A stretch of DNA of 5,410 bases, from assembly GCA_012270805.1 (NCBI GenBank), contig JAAXHR010000322.1, forward strand, positions 442 through 5,851, written 5' to 3'. Made by a program: the position numbers and the translations under genes. The notes below the pieces were generated by a model. The model searched no databases. It had not been told where the DNA came from and saw only the letters and a list, made by a program, of their open reading frames with translations. The stretch is from Dehalococcoidia bacterium. GTDB taxonomy: Bacteria > Chloroflexota > Dehalococcoidia > Lucifugimonadales > Lucifugimonadaceae. Positions 4,201 to 5,410 of this stretch are shown here, in pieces; position 1 is the first letter of the stretch, and every line of letters begins with the position of its first letter.

Positions 4201-5373
4201 ATGAGCACTGCGCCAATCATCGAACGCATCGAACTCTCTAGATACCGCATCCCGACGTATGACTTGGCTACTGACGTTAGCTTCGCCATGGGGCAGTTCT
4301 ACCAACCCGGCGCACGTGGAACTAGAGGGCGTGTTGGCATCAAGATCCACACCGACCAAGGTGTCACCGGCGAGTACATGAGCGGTGCACCAGCGACCTA
4401 CGAGCAGATCCTGATGTTCGTCAACTTCCTGATCGGCAGGAGCGCGTTGGAACGAGAACGCTTCTACAACCAGGCGAAGTCGATACTCCGCAAGAACGAC
4501 CGCATGGGTATCGGCCCCATTGATGTTGCGCTCTGGGATCTTGCCGGGAAGTACCACAACGCGCCGATCTACCAGCTCCTCGGCGGTCACCGCAAGAAGC
4601 TGCCGTGCTACGCCAGCACCTATCATGCAGATCGCGAACCAGACGGCCTCAGCAGTCCAGAAGCATACGCCGACTTCGCCGAGCAATGCCTCGAGATGGG
4701 ATACCCGGGGTTCAAGATCCACTCCTGGGGCGAAGTCGACATCCAACGCGAGATCGACACTGTCCGCGCCGTAGGGGAGCGCGTTGGCGGCAAGATGGCT
4801 CTTATGACCGATCCATGCTGCGTATACGACACCTTCGCCGACACGCTGGCGGTCGGACGCGTCTGTGACGAATACAACTATTTCTGGTACGAAGACCCGA
4901 TGCGCGATGGCGGTGTCTCGCTCTGGGCACACAAGCAGCTCAAGAAGATGATCAAAACACCGCTACTCCAAGGCGAGCACGTCCACCTCGTCGAAGCGCA
5001 CACGGACATGGCGATCGCCGAAGCCACCGATTTCTGGCGAGCCGACTCGGACTACGACGGCGGTATCACCGGCGTCATGAAGATCGCCCACGCCGCTGAA
5101 GGATTCGGCATGGATCTGGAACTTCATATCTCTAGCCCGCCGCACCGCCACTGCATGACCGCCATCCGCAACTCCAACTTCAACGAGATGGGACTAGTCC
5201 ATCCCAAAATCGTCGAGAGCGGGCCGAGCCTATATAGATCCGACTATGCAGACCAGATCGATTCCATCGACGAGGACGGCAACGTCTCCGTCCCCGAAGA
5301 CCCCGGCCTGGGCGTCGAGTACGACTGGAAAGGGTTAGAGCGGTACCGGTTGGACACGGTTGTGATCGAGTAG
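4201..5373 (+). CDS. Enolase-superfamily enzyme, mandelate racemase/muconate lactonizing-type (probable acid-sugar dehydratase)
   Basis: The 390-aa protein has the usual length and two-domain build: an N-terminal capping domain (about 1-125, including the loop around FAMGQFYQPG) and a modified TIM barrel. PIDVALWDLAGK (106-117) is the family signature at the junction. Metal ligands are likely D204 (LMTDPCC), E231 (WYEDP) and E259 (QGEH). The His-Asp dyad of the mandelate racemase subgroup is visible as D282 before GGITG (287-291) and H309 in LELHISS. E329 (NFNEMG) sits where that subgroup often has an active-site Glu. Two departures stand out: the second-strand motif is K172-I-H174, where Lys-x-Lys is usual, and the Asn that normally follows the first ligand by two is C206. 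Family members abstract the alpha proton of a carboxylate, often dehydrating aldonic or aldaric acids. GGGAG at 4189-4193 supports the start. Substrate unknown. Confidence 0.9.
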   Translation: MSTAPIIERIELSRYRIPTYDLATDVSFAMGQFYQPGARGTRGRVGIKIHTDQGVTGEYMSGAPATYEQILMFVNFLIGRSALERERFYNQAKSILRKNDRMGIGPIDVALWDLAGKYHNAPIYQLLGGHRKKLPCYASTYHADREPDGLSSPEAYADFAEQCLEMGYPGFKIHSWGEVDIQREIDTVRAVGERVGGKMALMTDPCCVYDTFADTLAVGRVCDEYNYFWYEDPMRDGGVSLWAHKQLKKMIKTPLLQGEHVHLVEAHTDMAIAEATDFWRADSDYDGGITGVMKIAHAAEGFGMDLELHISSPPHRHCMTAIRNSNFNEMGLVHPKIVESGPSLYRSDYADQIDSIDEDGNVSVPEDPGLGVEYDWKGLERYRLDTVVIE

Positions 5374-5410
5374 GCGGGCCAAGCCAGTGCCAGCTACTCG
5401 AAGAGCCGTG

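Noticed and set aside
3977..4204. 75-codon + frame overlapping the end of the membrane-protein gene
   Set aside because: It has no ribosome site, is Arg/Leu-rich, and crosses the inverted-repeat region; no protein-like features.
4144..4932. 262-codon open frame on the - strand
   Set aside because: It lies opposite the enolase-superfamily gene, whose motifs are unambiguous, and its translation has no recognisable domain.

Overview
The window looks like a piece of a bacterial chromosome with medium-high GC. It uses the standard bacterial code: TAA, TAG and TGA all serve as stops. Six intact protein genes are well supported, along with a partial gene at the left edge, a short two-segment membrane protein, a possible micro-ORF and a DUF4160 gene broken by a nonsense codon. 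Taxonomy is an inference only. Paired sugar-nucleotide-epimerase-like proteins beside a mandelate racemase-type enolase-superfamily enzyme are common in uncultivated environmental lineages such as SAR202-type Chloroflexota, Poribacteria or Latescibacterota. No rRNA, tRNA, CRISPR, IS element or phage gene is visible.

Left part (1-535, + strand): the last 40 codons of pntB, the beta subunit of proton-translocating NAD(P) transhydrogenase, are followed after 28 nt by a single-domain VOC protein, probably in the same operon. A 7-bp inverted repeat (538-566) lies between this gene and the converging minus-strand genes.

Middle-left (581-1444, - strand): read leftward, there is a DUF4160 gene with TGA at codon 6, a DUF2442 gene overlapping it by 20 nt, and a 59-aa LiaI/LiaF-type two-helix membrane protein. 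A 26-codon micro-ORF may be coupled to the last of these through an ATGA overlap. DUF4160/DUF2442 is a common small two-gene module, sometimes suspected to be toxin-antitoxin-like. Here its first gene is interrupted.

Centre (1501-3001, - strand): two tandem Rossmann-fold proteins of the extended SDR (NAD-dependent epimerase/dehydratase) family form an operon. The downstream member keeps the GGxGxxG and YxxxK motifs. The upstream member has lost both the Tyr and the Lys of YxxxK and the middle glycine of the nucleotide loop, so it looks like a pseudoenzyme partner. A perfect 14-bp palindrome covers the stop codon of the upstream gene.

Right part (3318-5373, + strand): across a divergent intergenic region lie a six-helix membrane protein of unknown family and an enolase-superfamily enzyme of the mandelate racemase subgroup. 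The latter is probably an acid-sugar dehydratase, but with Lys-x-His where the subgroup usually has Lys-x-Lys. The 148-nt gap between these two genes is rich in inverted repeats. Together the epimerase pair and the enolase-family enzyme suggest sugar or sugar-acid metabolism; no substrate can be assigned from sequence alone. I see no clearly new defence or mobile system. The most unusual points are the inactivated SDR paralog, the nonsense-interrupted DUF4160 gene and the altered enolase-superfamily active site.
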